From contig JAGTTD010000013.1 in assembly GCA_018398585.1 (NCBI GenBank), positions 34,151,631 through 34,215,630 of the forward strand: 64,000 nt of DNA. Reading direction: 5' to 3'. The notes under the pieces were generated by a model. That model was not told the DNA's origin and made no database searches. It saw only the letters and a program-made list of their open reading frames with translations. Below are positions 11,034-22,303 of the stretch, piece by piece (the first letter of the stretch is position 1; each line of letters begins with the position of its first letter). A program made the position numbers and the translations under genes. The DNA is from Simmondsia chinensis (taxonomy: Eukaryota; Streptophyta; Magnoliopsida; Caryophyllales; Simmondsiaceae).

Positions 11034-14000
11034 ATGGCGGAACTTGAGAGACTCACAGGGACAGTGAAGTGGTACAAGGCAGAGAAGAACTATGGCTTCA
11101 TAGTCCCTGACAATGGCTCTCCAGATGTGTTCCTTCATCGCTCTGCGATCATCAAGGCCGGTCTTTTCTTCCTCCGTAAAGGCGATCGGGTCAGATTCCG
11201 GTGCAAAAGTTCAAGATCCGGTTCACGCCCTGCCTCCATGGATATCGAGCTTGTTTCTTCGGGGAAGGACCGTCGTGTTAGTGGCGGCACCAGTGGCGTT
11301 CAGGGTATTGATAGCGGTGGCAAGAGCATGGCACGGTTAAAACCAGTAAGAGTGACTTGATTGCTCTCTTCGAAGCCTAACTAGGGCCATGTTTGATTAA
11401 CATAGTGATACTGTTAAAATCAGGAAGAGTGGCTAGATTGTGCTCGTCAAAGTTTAGCTAGGGTTGATAGTAGAATTGATATAGAAATAGAGTAGAATTC
11501 AGAGAGAAGAGAATAGTAGGTGAGAGAGATTTCATTTCTCGTCCATCTTCATATCCTTCGTTACAAACGTATTGCCCTTTTTATAAAAATTTGGAAAGGG
11601 GAACATTAGCTAATACTCTAATTACGTAGTAAAATGGAAAAATATCTGAATTGTCATTAAAATAAAACTATTTAATGCATGTGATTAATTTATTTTTCTC
11701 GTAACATATAGGAATTGCAGGAATTCAATTCATGTGTCAAGTCTGTCAACTCTCTAGGAAGTAGGTATAGAGGCCTTGTTTGTTTACCGGGAAGTAAGCC
11801 CGTGAAATAGAAATTCATGGAAAGTAGGTATTTGATCTCTTGTTTGTTTCCGTGAAATTGGTAGAACATGGAAGTAGAAATTTCTTAGCAATTTTCAATT
11901 CATTTTTGGGATGTTCTATATCCCATCTTGGCAACCAAATATTTTATACATATTTCCTGGAAAATTGACACAAGAAGTTTGAATTTATGAGGAATAAAAC
12001 TTCTACTAGAATTCAATTCTTATGATAACCAAACAAGTCCAAAGTGTTTGTTTGACAGGATGGAAAATAGAACTTCCTAACAGGGGCTAGTGTTTACGAT
12101 GAATTTGACCAGTGTGTTTACTTGTCGTTGTGGAGTTCGACATGAGATGGGAGTCATAAGGATGAGCCAAACTCAAGCTCTCAAAGGAAAGAAACCACCA
12201 AGTTTCCTTTCTCCCAAGGGGGTTACTTCTTGCCTTGTTCTTGCTTGTCCCTCTGGTATTTATAGACTCCTAGCTGCTTGCTTCTGGGCACCGTTTCCTA
12301 GGTAGCCGTTTTCTAGCTCGCCGTTGCCTAGGTAGCCGTTTCTAGGTCGTCATTTTCTAGGTCACCACTTCTAGGTCACCGTTTCTAGGTCGCCGCTGCC
12401 CGGGTCACCGCTTCCAGGTCGCCATTTTTGAGGTCACCTTTTCCTTGGTCACCGCTGCCTAGGTCGCCATTTTCTAGGTCGCCATTCTCTAGGTCGCCGT
12501 TATGTGGGGGTGTGAGTATTTACAGCTAGGTAAAAGCAAATGAATTAGAACATACCTGGGTGCTAGGTATGTCAATTTCTGCATTTTAAAGGAATTGAAA
12601 ATTGCTAAAAAAATTTCACTCCCACGTTTGCCAATTTCCTAGTAACCAGACAAGAGGGCAATGCGCACTTCTTATAAATTTTGATTCTTGCGTTTACTTC
12701 TTGGTAAGCAAAGAAGGCATAACTGGACTGATAGTAGAAATTAGGGGGAATAGAACAGAAATTTAGAGAGGTAGAGAAGAGAATACTGGGGGGGGAGGGA
12801 GAATCCGGCTTTCATCATTTATTTCATAGCATTCTTTTACAACCTACTATCCTTTTTATAATGGTGTTGGGGAGGGAGACCACTGGATAAGATCCTACTT
12901 ACGTAATAAAAGAGAAATAATTTATATTCACTAAAATAAAACTACCTACTAAAATGCCATTTAATCACATATCTAGAATGTGATTAATTTATTTTTCCTG
13001 TAACAGAACAACGGCAGCAAAGGAAGGAGTCAGGTAAATAGTGATTATAGCGGCAGTTCCAGTGGTGGTGGTGGGAAGTTTTCCGGCGGTGGTGGTGCTC
13101 GATGCGCTTCTGGTGAAGTTAGAATTAGTGGTGCTGGTCTACCTCAGAAAAGCAAGCCAATAGTTAGTGTAAAAGAATGGAGAGAGATTAAGAGGATTGA
13201 AGAGGTTGAAGATTGTTTCATCTCAGATTTTGATCCTTTTGAGCCTGTTAGTAATGATAAAGATTTTGACGGCGGTTCCAGTAGTGGCTGGAGTGGTGTC
13301 GATGATGAGCTTTCCGGCGGGAGTTGCAGTGTTGGTGGAGGAGATAGAGTTAGTAGTGTTTGTAGTGATTATAACAGTGGTTCTATTGATGGTAAGGGTT
13401 CCGGTAAAGGTGGAAATGGTGGTGATGTTAAGGTTTCCGGGGCCAGCGGTGGTGGATGTGGGAAAAGTCAGAGTGTTTGCAGTGATGGAGGTCATGTTAA
13501 CCCAGATGAGGAAATCAAATCAATAGTTCGTGTAAAAGATTGGAGAGATATTAAGAAGATTGAAGAGGTTGAAGATTGTTTCATCTTGGATTTTGATCCT
13601 TTTGAGCCTGTTAGTTTTGAGAAACTCTCATTGGGCAATGAATCTCACCTCGATGATGACAGGGAAATCTTCACCGTTGCTGAAAAGGGGCAGGTATTTG
13701 CTTATTGAACTATAGTTTGAGCCTATTTGTGTTTCTTATCATCAAAACGAATTTGGTCTAACTATGCATGATTAATTGCTTTCGTTTTTGCTCTTTAGGG
13801 TTGGGGGCCCTTTTAAAACAACCTCCCTTTAGGGTAGCACCCTAATGGGGTAAGACTATATATATCTTACCCTCCACAAATCCTACCTTGGCTGAAGTCC
13901 TTTCAGGCACTGGGTTTTGTTGTTGTTGTTGTCGTGCATGATTAATTGAAGTTGTTATAACATTTAGTGTAAGGAAACAAAACGGAAGAATGACGAAAAT

Positions 14001-17000
14001 TCATCAAGGAAAAAAAAAAAGACAAATTTAATTCCATAGCATTCTTTTACAACCTACTATCCTTTTTATAATAGTACTGCCAAGGGAGACCATCGGATAA
14101 GATCCTACTTACGTAATAAAAGAGAAATAACTCAAATTCACTGAAATAAAACTATCTACTAAAATGCTATTTAATCACATATCTAGCACGTGATTAATCT
14201 AGTTTTCTTGTAACAGAGCAACGGTGTTTCCGGTGGTGATGCCCGATGCGGTTGTGGTGCAGTTAGAATTAGTGGTGTTGGTCTACAATGGAAAATCAAG
14301 GAAATAGATAGTGCAAAAGATTGGAGAGAGATTAAGAGGATTGAAGAGGTTGAAGATTGTTTCATCTTGGATTTTGATCCTTTTCAGCCTGTTAGTAATG
14401 GTGTTGATGATAAGGGTTCTTGCAGCTGTGGCGGGGGAGACAGAGGTAGAAGGGTTTGTAGTGATCTTAAGGGTGGCTCCGGTGGTGGTAAGGGTTTGAG
14501 TAAAGGCGGAAGTGGTGGTGATGATAAGGTTTCCAAGGCCAGTGGCGGCAGCGGTAGCAGCATTGGAGATGGGAAAGGTCATAGCGTTTGTAGTGGTGGA
14601 GGTCGTGTTAACCTAGATGAGGAAATCAGATATATATTTTGCGTAAAAGGGGAGAAAGATATAAAGAAGATTGAAGAGGTTGAAGATTGTTTCATCTTGG
14701 ATTTTGATCCTTTTGAGCCTGTTAGTTTTGAAAAACTCTCATTAGGCAATGAATCTCACCTTGTTGATGACAATGAAATCTCCATTGTTGCTGAAAAGGG
14801 GCAGGTATTTGCTTATCAAACTTCAATTTGGGTTGAATTCTTATGCCGTTTTGTTTCTTATCATCATAATGAATTTGGTCCACAGTGTAAGGTTAACTGA
14901 AGTTTTGGTGATTTAGGCTAGCAAGGAATATGATAAGCATCGATGAATCAAATGTTTGATGAACTTTCTATGTTCAAAATTGATTATGGTTCATTTGTGT
15001 TTGTTATGGAGGCTTAGTAGCTTATCTAGCCAAGTTTGAGCAGGCTTAATGAGTTTATCAAGCAGAGTTCAAACAAGGGCGTGCTCGGCCCGTAATTGTG
15101 GCAAATAATTTAGTACAGGGCTCAATAGGAGCTCGTTTAAAGCTCATTAAGGGCTCGTTGAGAGCTCAATAACAATCAATATTAGCTAAAAAAACGTTTG
15201 GTAACGGCTCAATAGTAATTTGAATAATTCAACTCGATAGCGAGCTCGACTGGATGGCAAGCTCGGCTCGGTTATGAGCTCGATTCAACTAGCTCGGATC
15301 AACTCGATAACGAGCTCAAATCTGGGCAATTAGGCTCTTGAGCCAAGCCGAGCCAAGAACACACTAAAGTCTTATTGAACTGAACTTGAAGAAATTATCA
15401 AAAGCTCGAGAACTTGGCTTGAACTCGAGCTCGATAAGCTTTAACAAACTCGAGTACGAACAAGGGTGTGTCCAACTCAACTCAGCTTGTTTGCATCCCT
15501 AATATTTTCTTCAACTATATTTTTCTTATTTTTTGGGGTGGGCTAAACTTTATCTCTAGTAGGTGGTCTGAGGTATCTCCTGGGAAAGATCCAATGTAAC
15601 ATATGCATTTGAGAGAAAGAAATAGAGAAAGTTACAAAGTTTGGACGACCTCAAAGAGTGTAAGGTGTGCATGAAATGTCTTCTATGGGTGTAGAACTTC
15701 ATACTTGTAGGGGACAGAGACGCATGGTAATCAGGTGAATTCCAGGGGTCAATTATAAAATCAATTTAGATTGTATCTAAATTTAGGGAAAAGGATATGA
15801 GAAGAAGAATAGAGAGAAATACGAGAAGAAGAGTAGAAGAGAGTAGAAGGAGAAAGAGAGTACAGGAGAAGATTGAAAGATAGATTATGATTCTTGTCAT
15901 GCCATACATGAAGTAGTACAAGTATTTATAGCTTTGTTACTAGCCTAACAACTTAACCTAACAAAGTCATTAACAACTAATAAGATTTCTAACCACCTTA
16001 ACCACTCAATAGTATCTAACAACCAATTACAAGTTATTATTTTCCCATGTGATGAATATTGATTGTAATAGTCAACTTATGGCGAATAAGGAATACGATA
16101 ATCATCTTTCTCTTCAATTGTTTTTTTCTTTCTCTTTTATCTGAGTGGAAGTTTTTGAAAGGACGAGCTAAACCTCATCTCCGGTGGATGATCTGACGTA
16201 CCTTGTTGGTTTAACAATGGATTATGCCTTAGAAAATCTCTCCGACAGATGTGTGTATTTGAGAGAGAGAAATAGAGAGTTTTACAGAGCTTAGACGAAC
16301 TCACACAGTATAATGTAAGTGTCTTCCATGAGTGTAGGACTGCATACTTGTAGGGGTTAGAGTCGCGTTAATTAGGAGGATCCTGTGGGTCGACCTATGG
16401 CGAGTAAGGAATATGATAATCATCATTTTCGTCTATTTATTGGAAGTTTTTGAAAGGGTGAGCTCCAGTGAGTGATCCGATGTGCTTTCTATGTTTAACA
16501 ACAGGTTATGCATTAGAAAACCTCTCTGTTAAGTTAGTGTGTATATTTAAAAGAAAGATTTGACAAGCCTCACATAGTGTAAGGAGTGCACGAAATGTCT
16601 TCCGTGGGTGTACGACTTCATACAGGTTAGAGTCGTGATGGTCAAGTGGTTAGCTTGGCATGAACTTACGGCGAGTAAGGAAGATGATAAGCATCAATCA
16701 CTCTGTCTCTCTCTCACTCTTTGAGCAAGCTAAACCTTATTTCGGGTGGGTGATTGATAGAGATTGAGCATCCCTGTGCCTAATTGAGGGGATTCCTTAG
16801 CATCCCTGTGTATCTAGGAGGATGGTTGAACAGCTCTGTGCCCAACCAACTAAATATCATTGTACTTAGCTTTAAGCAGCCCTATGCTTAAGGAAATAGA
16901 AAGAACTGATTTTTATTGACTAGTCTAATGATCTACCTTGAAGGCTTTGTTTATATCCCTATTTATAGAAATATAAAACTAGAGTCTTAATGGAAAAGGA

Positions 17001-19614
17001 ACTCTTTTAAAGATAATAACAAACTAATCTAAATCTAACATGATAAACTCCTAATCTAATAATTATGAAATCTAATCCTAATATATAACCTAATTAAAAG
17101 TTCTAAAATATAAGAATTACAACAATATACTTTATTTTCAAATATCTTCAATGTAGATCATATTCTTTCCCCCTCTATCATTTTATAAAATCTAATCCAA
17201 CGTACCTCTTAGGAAGAACTCGGGGGTTCTGCCTTAGAAATCCCCTCAATCAAGCTGGTGTGTGTGTTTGAAATAAGGAAAGAAAAGGAGCTTACAGAGG
17301 TTGGACAAACTCGCAAAGTGTAAGAAGTGCATAAAATAGGGGCGTAAACGAACCGAACATTCGATGAACTACTCGTGTTCGAAATTGATTAGGGCTTGTA
17401 CTTGTTCATTGTAAGGGCTCAATAGCTTATCAAGTTAGAACAGGGGTGTGCGTGGCTCGTTAACATTCGCAAACAGTTTGATAAGGCTCGATAAAAGCTC
17501 GTTAGGGGGGACTCGATATGAGCTCATTAAAAAGCTCGTTAAGAGCTCATTAATAGTTGGTATTGGTTTGAAAATGGTTCAATAATGGCTCACTTGTAAC
17601 TTCAAATGCTCGGCCCGGTAGTGAGCTTGACTTGATATCGAGTTCTACTTGGTTTTAAGCTCGATTGGACTCGATAATGTGCTCGACTCGGCTATATAAG
17701 CCTAACGACTCGAGCCGAGTATCGAACAAACTAAAATCTTACTGAACCAAGTTCGAACAAGGATTGGAAATGCGCAATAAGAGCTCGGCTTGTTTACACC
17801 CCTAGCATAAAATGTCTTCCTTTGGTGCACGGCTTCATACTTGTAGGGGTTAGAGGCTCGTGGTAGTCAGATGGATTCCCTGGTGAACTTATCGCTAGTA
17901 AGGAATATGCTAATCGTCACTTCCTTCAACTAAAACTTTATTGTACTTCTGGTGGAAGTTTCTGAAAGGACGAGCTAGACTCACTCTCTAGACGTACCTT
18001 AGACAGGTTAGACGATAGTATATGCCTTAGAAAACCTCACTGATGTACGTTCTAGGTTTAACGGTGGGTTATACCTTAGAAAAACCCCTCTGACGGTTAA
18101 GTTAGTATGTGTCTTTAAGAGAAAGAAATAGAGAAAGTTTACAAAGCGTATACGAGTTCACGGAGTATAAGGAGTGAACGAAGTGTCTTTGGACTTCATA
18201 CTCATAGAGGTTAAAGGCACATGGTGATTAGGTCGATTCCTTGGGTGAACTTATGGCATTAAAGGAATATGATAATCATCATCTTCTGGAAGTTTCTAAA
18301 AAGGCGAGCTGGCCCGCTATCTCCATACATACATCCTAGGTTGGACAACGGGTTACGCGTTAGAATACCTCTTTGATGTACCTTCTAGGTTTAATGTCAG
18401 GTTGTGCTTTACAAAACCTCTTTGATGATCAAGTTAGACTAGAGAAAGTTTAGGAAGCTTATACAAACTCACGGAGGACTTCCCAGAAGGTCACCCATTC
18501 TGGTATTACTCTCACACAAGCACGCTTAACTTCGGAGTTCTAATGGGATCTGGTTGCGTTAGTGCCTGGTAAATAAACCTTATTCGAACTGACGTGTGTG
18601 AATGAACTAATACTTTTCTGAACTTTTTTTTTTTTTTTTTGACAAGAAAATAACAATAATCGTTTCGGTCAACTAGGTTTGTTTTGTTCATAATTGAGTT
18701 AATGATGTGAACTATGAATTTGATGCGCAGGTGGCATGCAGGGACTACCCACATCCAAGGCACCTTTGTGCTAAATACCCCTTTGAAGAAACTCCTCATT
18801 CAACTTACTGTAAAATGGTATTCTTTTTCTCTTTTCCCATTAATTTACATCTCGGGGTGTAAATAAGCAAGCTAGCTCGCCATTAAGCTCTAAAGGCTTG
18901 GTTTGTTTTGAGCTTGAGTCAAGTTTAAGGTGGCTTGTTTAGCTTATCTAGCCACCCTCAAACCTAGTGAAGCTTGAGCCCATAGGCTTGTGAGCCTATT
19001 GTAGCACACTTTATTAGTTTAAATAATATCCAATCAAGCCAAGTTTGAGCCAAAATGAGCCAAACTCGAGCCTGAATATGACAAGCTTAATTCGTAGCTC
19101 ACTGGATGCTCTCAGCTCAAGCTCAAATGAGCGTGAAGCAAGCCTATCGTAATACACTATATTAGTTTAAATATGCTCAATTGAACCAAGTTTGAGCCTA
19201 AAGTGGACCGAGCTTGAACTTAGATGTGCCTAGATCGAGCCTATACTGGCTTGAGTATAGCAAGGTTATTTCGGAGCTCGTAGAGATCGGCTCCAACTCG
19301 ATAGAGTCAAGCTGAGCCGAGCCCAAGCCTACAATGAGCCAAGCTCAAACGTCAACTTTCTATGGGCTTAGGTTCGGTGATGTAGACCCCTATTTCCATT
19401 AGAATAACTAACGTGATGTTAACTGGAGATGGTGAAAATGCAGTGCTTTTGCTATGTCTGTGACATAGCTGCACCATGCAAGCAATGGGACTCGCATAAA
19501 GATGCCACCGGAGATCTTGTATTGTGGAAGAGCTACAGAGAGCTTCGAAAAAGTTTTATTAAAGATAGTGTTGAGAAGCGGGCTTACGAGCTCTCGTGTA
19601 CCAGCACATTTTAA
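11034..19614 (+). CDS. Gene A: CSD / Gly-rich / duplicated acidic motif / RIN13-like tail
   Basis: Predicted exons, all joined in phase 0: 11034-11345 (104 codons), 13007-13693 (229), 14217-14804 (196), 18731-18817 (29) and 19444-19614 (56 plus stop), about 614 aa. Residues 8-75 are a cold-shock domain with RNP1 KNYGFI (18-23) and RNP2 VFLH (32-35), expected to bind single-stranded RNA or DNA. Exons 2 and 3 are paralogous Gly/Ser/Cys-rich blocks. Each carries two EEVEDCF motifs, at residues about 169, 290, 376 and 486; B and C have one. The tail (530-614) has VACRDYPHPRHLCAKYPF then CFCYVCDIAAPC, a likely metal-binding Cys/His module like that of RIN13-like proteins (family call from memory). 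The start lies in a context shared with B and C (CTCCAATGGCGGAA). The exon 1 donor is least certain: CCA|GTAAGA is used because the B/C-type donor CAG|GTGATG is not conserved here. Confidence 0.75.
11470..11712 (+). repeat. Relic of the exon-2-type intron module in gene A intron 1
   Basis: Homologous to the intron ends at about 12725-13006 and 14036-14216: AGAGAAGAGAATA, a CCTTTTTATAA block, ATTAAAATAAAACTA and a TTTATTTTTCTCGTAACA acceptor-like end. Here the acceptor reads CGTAACAT, with no AG and no exon after it. It looks like a third, decayed copy of the module. Confidence 0.55.
11771..12041. mobile_element. MITE in gene A intron 1
   Basis: The ends AGGCCTTGTTTGTTTACC and GATAACCAAACAAGTCC form terminal inverted repeats. 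Similar CCAAACAA-ended sequence occurs in introns of B (about 26860-27250) and C (about 46770-47130). Non-coding. Confidence 0.5.
12297..12505 (+). repeat. Minisatellite, 17-19 bp unit
   Basis: About 11 degenerate head-to-tail copies of CTAGGTCGCCGTTTT-like units. It lies in intron 1 of gene A, and no equivalent array was seen in B or C. Confidence 0.85.
12820..14810 (+). repeat. Tandem intron-exon duplication inside gene A
   Basis: Segment 12820-13693 (intron end plus exon 2) is repeated at about 14036-14804 (intron end plus exon 3). The intron ends share CATAGCATTCTTTTACAACC, CTACTTACGTAATAAAAGAG and the TGTAACAG acceptor. Both exons end ...GCTGAAAAGGGGCAG before GTATTTGCTTAT. Both keep frame and splice signals, so the duplication plausibly lengthened the protein rather than breaking it. 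Confidence 0.8.
13803..13935 (+). repeat. 5S-SINE 3' fragment shared by the A, B and C introns
   Basis: GGTTGGGGGCCC, CTTTAGGGTAGCACCC and AGGCACTGGGTTTTGTTG with a GTT tail. Orthologous copies at 28089-28245 (B) and 47716-47823 (C) sit at the same distance after the exon, so the insertion predates the split of the three genes. Confidence 0.75.
14940..15510. mobile_element. GAGCTC-rich hAT-type MITE, left end unclear
   Basis: Rich in GAGCTCGA / TCGAGCTC motifs and ends CTTGTTTGCATCCCTA, the terminal motif of the TSD-bounded relative at 17337-17804. The left end has diverged. Confidence 0.45.
15748..16075 (-). mobile_element. Solo LTR in gene A intron 3
   Basis: The 5-bp direct repeat GTCAA (15748-15752, 16071-16075) bounds 318 bp carrying AG-rich transcribed sequence and CAAGTATTTATAGC (TATA-like on the minus strand). 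It interrupts one unit of the intronic array. The terminal dinucleotides are eroded. Confidence 0.5.
16755..17190 (-). mobile_element. LTR-like insertion in gene A intron 3
   Basis: Begins TGATAGAGATTGAGC and ends near CCCCTCTATCATTTT, so the ends are short inverted repeats (TGATAGAG / CTCTATCA). Contains CTATTTATAGAAATA. It interrupts a GGGTGAT / AATCCAACGTACC junction of the intronic unit. No exact TSD was resolved. Confidence 0.45.
17329..17812. mobile_element. hAT-type MITE with 8-bp TSD
   Basis: The TSD GCATAAAA (17329-17336, 17805-17812) encloses 468 bp. Ends are TAGGGGCGTAAACGAAC and GGCTTGTTTACACCCCTA. The interior is rich in GCTCGATAA / GAGCTC motifs and non-coding. This gives the clearest definition of the GAGCTC-rich family that fills introns across the window. 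Confidence 0.75.
18478..18582 (-). repeat. Partial 5S-SINE (head only)
   Basis: The minus strand holds the 5S-like head (ATCCCATTAGAACTCCGAAG, AGCGTGCTTG, GGGTGACCTTCTGGGAAGT) and lacks the family's 3' body. It lies about 150 bp before exon 4 of gene A. Confidence 0.7.
18853..19398. mobile_element. hAT-type MITE in the last intron, shared by paralogues
   Basis: Starts GGGGTGTAAATAAGCAAGC and ends ATGTAGACCCC. The same position in B (31092-31546), B', C (50300-50735) and C' also starts GGGGTGTAAACGAGCAAGC or a close variant. The insertion therefore predates the gene family's duplication here. The interior is a set of degenerate AAGCTTGAGCCTAA repeats. Confidence 0.65.
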
Positions 19615-20297
19615 AGCTCGAAATAGGCTCGTATTGAGCTCGAGGGGAGCCAAGTTGACTTGTTTAGCTTAGCAAGTCAAGCTTGAGCTTGTAGGCTCAT
19701 GGGCCTAAATGAGCTTAAATAAGCCTCTTTGAGTATAATTTATGAGTTTGAAAATGGCCCCAATTAAACCAAGTTCAAGCCTAAACGAGCCAAGCTCGAG
19801 CCTAAACGAGCCTAGATCGAGTTTAAATGAGTCTAAATAAGTTGAGCTGGGTTCAAGCCTATAATTAACCAAGCTCGGGCTAAGTGTTAAGTTTGGGCTC
19901 GACTTCATCTCAAGAAGAGTTTGTATTTTTAGAATGTAAACTTGTGACTTGAGGCTGATTAATTGAAACTCAAAATGATCCAACTGATCTTATCTGATTT
20001 GTAAGTGGTATTAGAAGTTTCTTTTTTCTTTTTCTTTTTTATGTTGATGAAGATTGAACCTATAATTTAGATACTTTTTTTCTTTTTTCTTTTTCTTTTT
20101 CTCTTTTTTTTGATGGAGATTGAACCTATAATTTAGATACTTTTTTTTTTTTTAAGTTAATGAAGTTTTCTAGAACACGTTGTGTTTGTGAACTTGTGAT
20201 ATAAAATCGAAACATTATCGTTGATAGTAGATTAACTATGTGATATAACGAGTTATTTGATTACGAGTTGTATGTGTATTATATCTGTTGTTCAAAT
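19615..20297. other. 3' flank of gene A, no gene
   Basis: Degenerate GAGCCTAAACGAGCC repeats, then pyrimidine-rich sequence with a repeated GATTGAACCTATAATTTAG. It resembles the flanks after B' (35100-35830) and C' (53680-54000). Confidence 0.5.
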
Positions 20298-20543
20298 TAG
20301 TTTGGAAAGTTTAGGAAGGAACATACCCAGTGCCTCAAGGACTCTCGCCTACTCAGGGTCTGGGGGGGCGGATGTACGCAGCCTTCCCTCTTCAGAGTGT
20401 TAACCTGAAGAGATGCTGTTTCCAGTGCCCCCAACCTAAGGGTGAGGACTTCCCAGGAGGTCACCCATCTTGGTACTACTCTCGTCCAAGCACGCTTAAC
20501 TTTGAAGTTCTAATGAGATTCGGGGACTAGTTTAGAAAGTTTA
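20298..20543 (-). repeat. 5S-SINE with 16-bp TSD
   Basis: TAGTTTGGAAAGTTTA (20298-20313) and TAGTTTAGAAAGTTTA (20528-20543) flank a minus-strand copy with most of the 5S head and the full 3' body ending GCACTGGGTATGTT. Confidence 0.8.
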
Positions 20544-20867
20544 CAATGATTTATATGTAAATTAAAAATTTTAGGTTATTATTGTTTATTGTAGGCATGA
20601 ATAACCATATTGATTTTAAAATAAAAAATATTCTATGATCCAATGGGTTGACCCAGATCTAACAATTTCTGGGTTTGATTTGGATATCTTGTAATGAAAA
20701 CCTAAAATGACTCGAATTTGAAGTGATAAAATCATAACAAGATGCAACTCAAATCGATTTCTTACTAGGCCTAACTATAAATGATTTCTTATTTTATTAA
20801 ATACTTTTAAAGAACAAGTTTTAAAAGAAGAACAGATAATAATATTTTGAAAATAATATATTTTAAG

Positions 20868-21075
20868 GTTCCTGTTAAAACTTCGAAGTTAAGCGTGTTT
20901 GGGCGAGATCAGTACCAGGATGAATGACCTCTTGAGAAGTTCTCACCCTGAGGTTGGGGCACTCAGAAACATACTTTTTTTAGGGGGTAATACCTCGAAT
21001 GGGAAAGGCTGTGTATGTCCGCTCCCAGACCCTGCTTAGGCGGGAGCCTTGGGGCACTGGGTATGTTGCTTTGGT
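20868..21075 (+). repeat. 5S-SINE, diverged copy
   Basis: Head AACTTCGAAGTTAAGCGTG, TTGGGCGAGATCAGTACCAG, then GAGGTTGGGGCACTC and GGGCACTGGGTATGTTG. The 5' end is truncated. No TSD resolved. Confidence 0.75.
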
Positions 21076-21590
21076 TTAGTGTTCCTTTTATTCTATGTTA
21101 TATATTTGATTTATTTATGCTAAGTTTCGTATAATTTTCTTTTTATAGCAATTTATTATTATTTTTTTTTAATTTGTTACTATAGCTCTCGTTGAATTAA
21201 CATATAATATGTTAATTTAATCAGTGGCAAAATTGAGGTTGAGTTAATTTATTAGCCTAATTATGCTAGTTACAAGTAACTAAATATAGACATACTTATC
21301 GATTGATTTTAAACTTACTGATGGATCGGAAATTAAAATTTCATTGTCAATTTAATATAATTTTACTCTATAAATAAATTTGCATATTATATGCTAGACT
21401 TTTTCCGTGCTATACATAGTATATGACTAAATTTTAAACAATTATATTTATATGTTATAATTCATAAATTATATTATTAATATAAATAAAAATAAAATTT
21501 GTCTACGACTTATATAACAATTAAACTAGGAGAATAGAGTCGATATATTAACATGAATTAAATCTTTTTCTATACATACATATGGCACAA
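21076..21590. other. AT-rich DNA, no gene seen
   Basis: No coding signal or transposon end recognised. Confidence 0.5.
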
Positions 21591-21593
21591 TTT

Positions 21594-22292
21594 ATAAGAG
21601 AATGTGAGAGGGGCTAATATTGGCCCTCCATTACAATTGACGGTTGAGATTAGCCCTATTTTATAAATTTTAAAAAAATTTATCCGCCCTACCTCCCCCT
21701 TCCCTCCCCTCGCCTCAACCCTTCTTTTCTCTCCCACCCCACCACCGGCCTCTATCGCTCCCACCACCGGCCACCACCACTGCCTAAGCCATTGCTAACC
21801 CTCGCCAATAGTCACCGCTGGCGTCGGTCACCACCACCCCCGCCCCCACCTTTGTTTCTCTCTTCCGATATTCGGGTGAAGGGATACGGGGGGAGAGAGA
21901 AAGGGCTACCGAAAAAGAGAGAGAGGGAGACGTGGCGAACGGCAGCGGCGGCGGTAGCGGCGATGAGCGGTGGGGGTGAAGGTTTATGGGGATGGGAGAA
22001 GAAAAGGAGGGATAGCGGTGGCCGGTGGCGGGAGGCGGCGGGCGGTGGTGGGCTGTGCCGGCAGGCGACAGCAAGCGATGATGGTCGGTGGGACGGGTAG
22101 CGAGTTGAAAGGGAGACAGAGAAAGGAAGGGTTGGGTGTAGGGACGAAGGAAGGGGGAAGGGGAGGGGGATGGATAATATTTTTTTTTTTTAAATTTATA
22201 AAACAGGGGCTAATCTCAGCCATCCATTGCAATGGATGACCAAGATTAACCCCTCTCACCCTCTCACTTTCTCATAAGAATTGTGCCCCATA
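21594..22292. mobile_element. Mutator-like TIR element with GC-rich cargo
   Basis: Long inverted repeats of about 90 bp per arm: left TAAGAGAATGTGAGAGGGGC...GAGATTAGCCC, right GGGGCTAATCTCAG...CCCTCTCACTTTCTCATAAG. They enclose about 490 bp of unusually GC-rich DNA (21690-22180) rich in CCACC / GGCGG runs and open in several frames. Mutator-like elements often carry captured gene fragments (Pack-MULEs), but the cargo was not recognised and could be low-complexity sequence. TSD imperfect. Confidence 0.45.
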
Positions 22293-22303
22293 TACATATA
22301 TAT

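Larger units (their letters stand above)
15530..18480 (+). repeat. Tandem array of about 250-bp intronic units in gene A
   Basis: Imperfect direct repeats run through gene A's third intron. Each contains a GGAAGTTT(TT)GAAAGG-like start, a GATCYGACGTACC block, GCCTTAGAAAACCTCTC, GAGAGAAAGAAATAGAGA, AACTCRCARAGTGTAAGG, TTCATACTTGTAGGGGTTAGA and a GGAATATGATAATCATC end. Roughly seven units, two interrupted by solo LTRs and one by a hAT MITE. One or two units are also found in intron 2 of B (about 28600-29440) and C (about 48180-48890), so the array expanded mainly in A. Confidence 0.65.

Noticed and set aside
13223..13495. Thr/Ile-rich antisense open frame opposite gene A exon 2
   Set aside because: Antisense reading of GGT/AGT-rich codons yields long Thr/Ile frames. 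The same effect occurs opposite D (37859-38491) and E (62174-62650).
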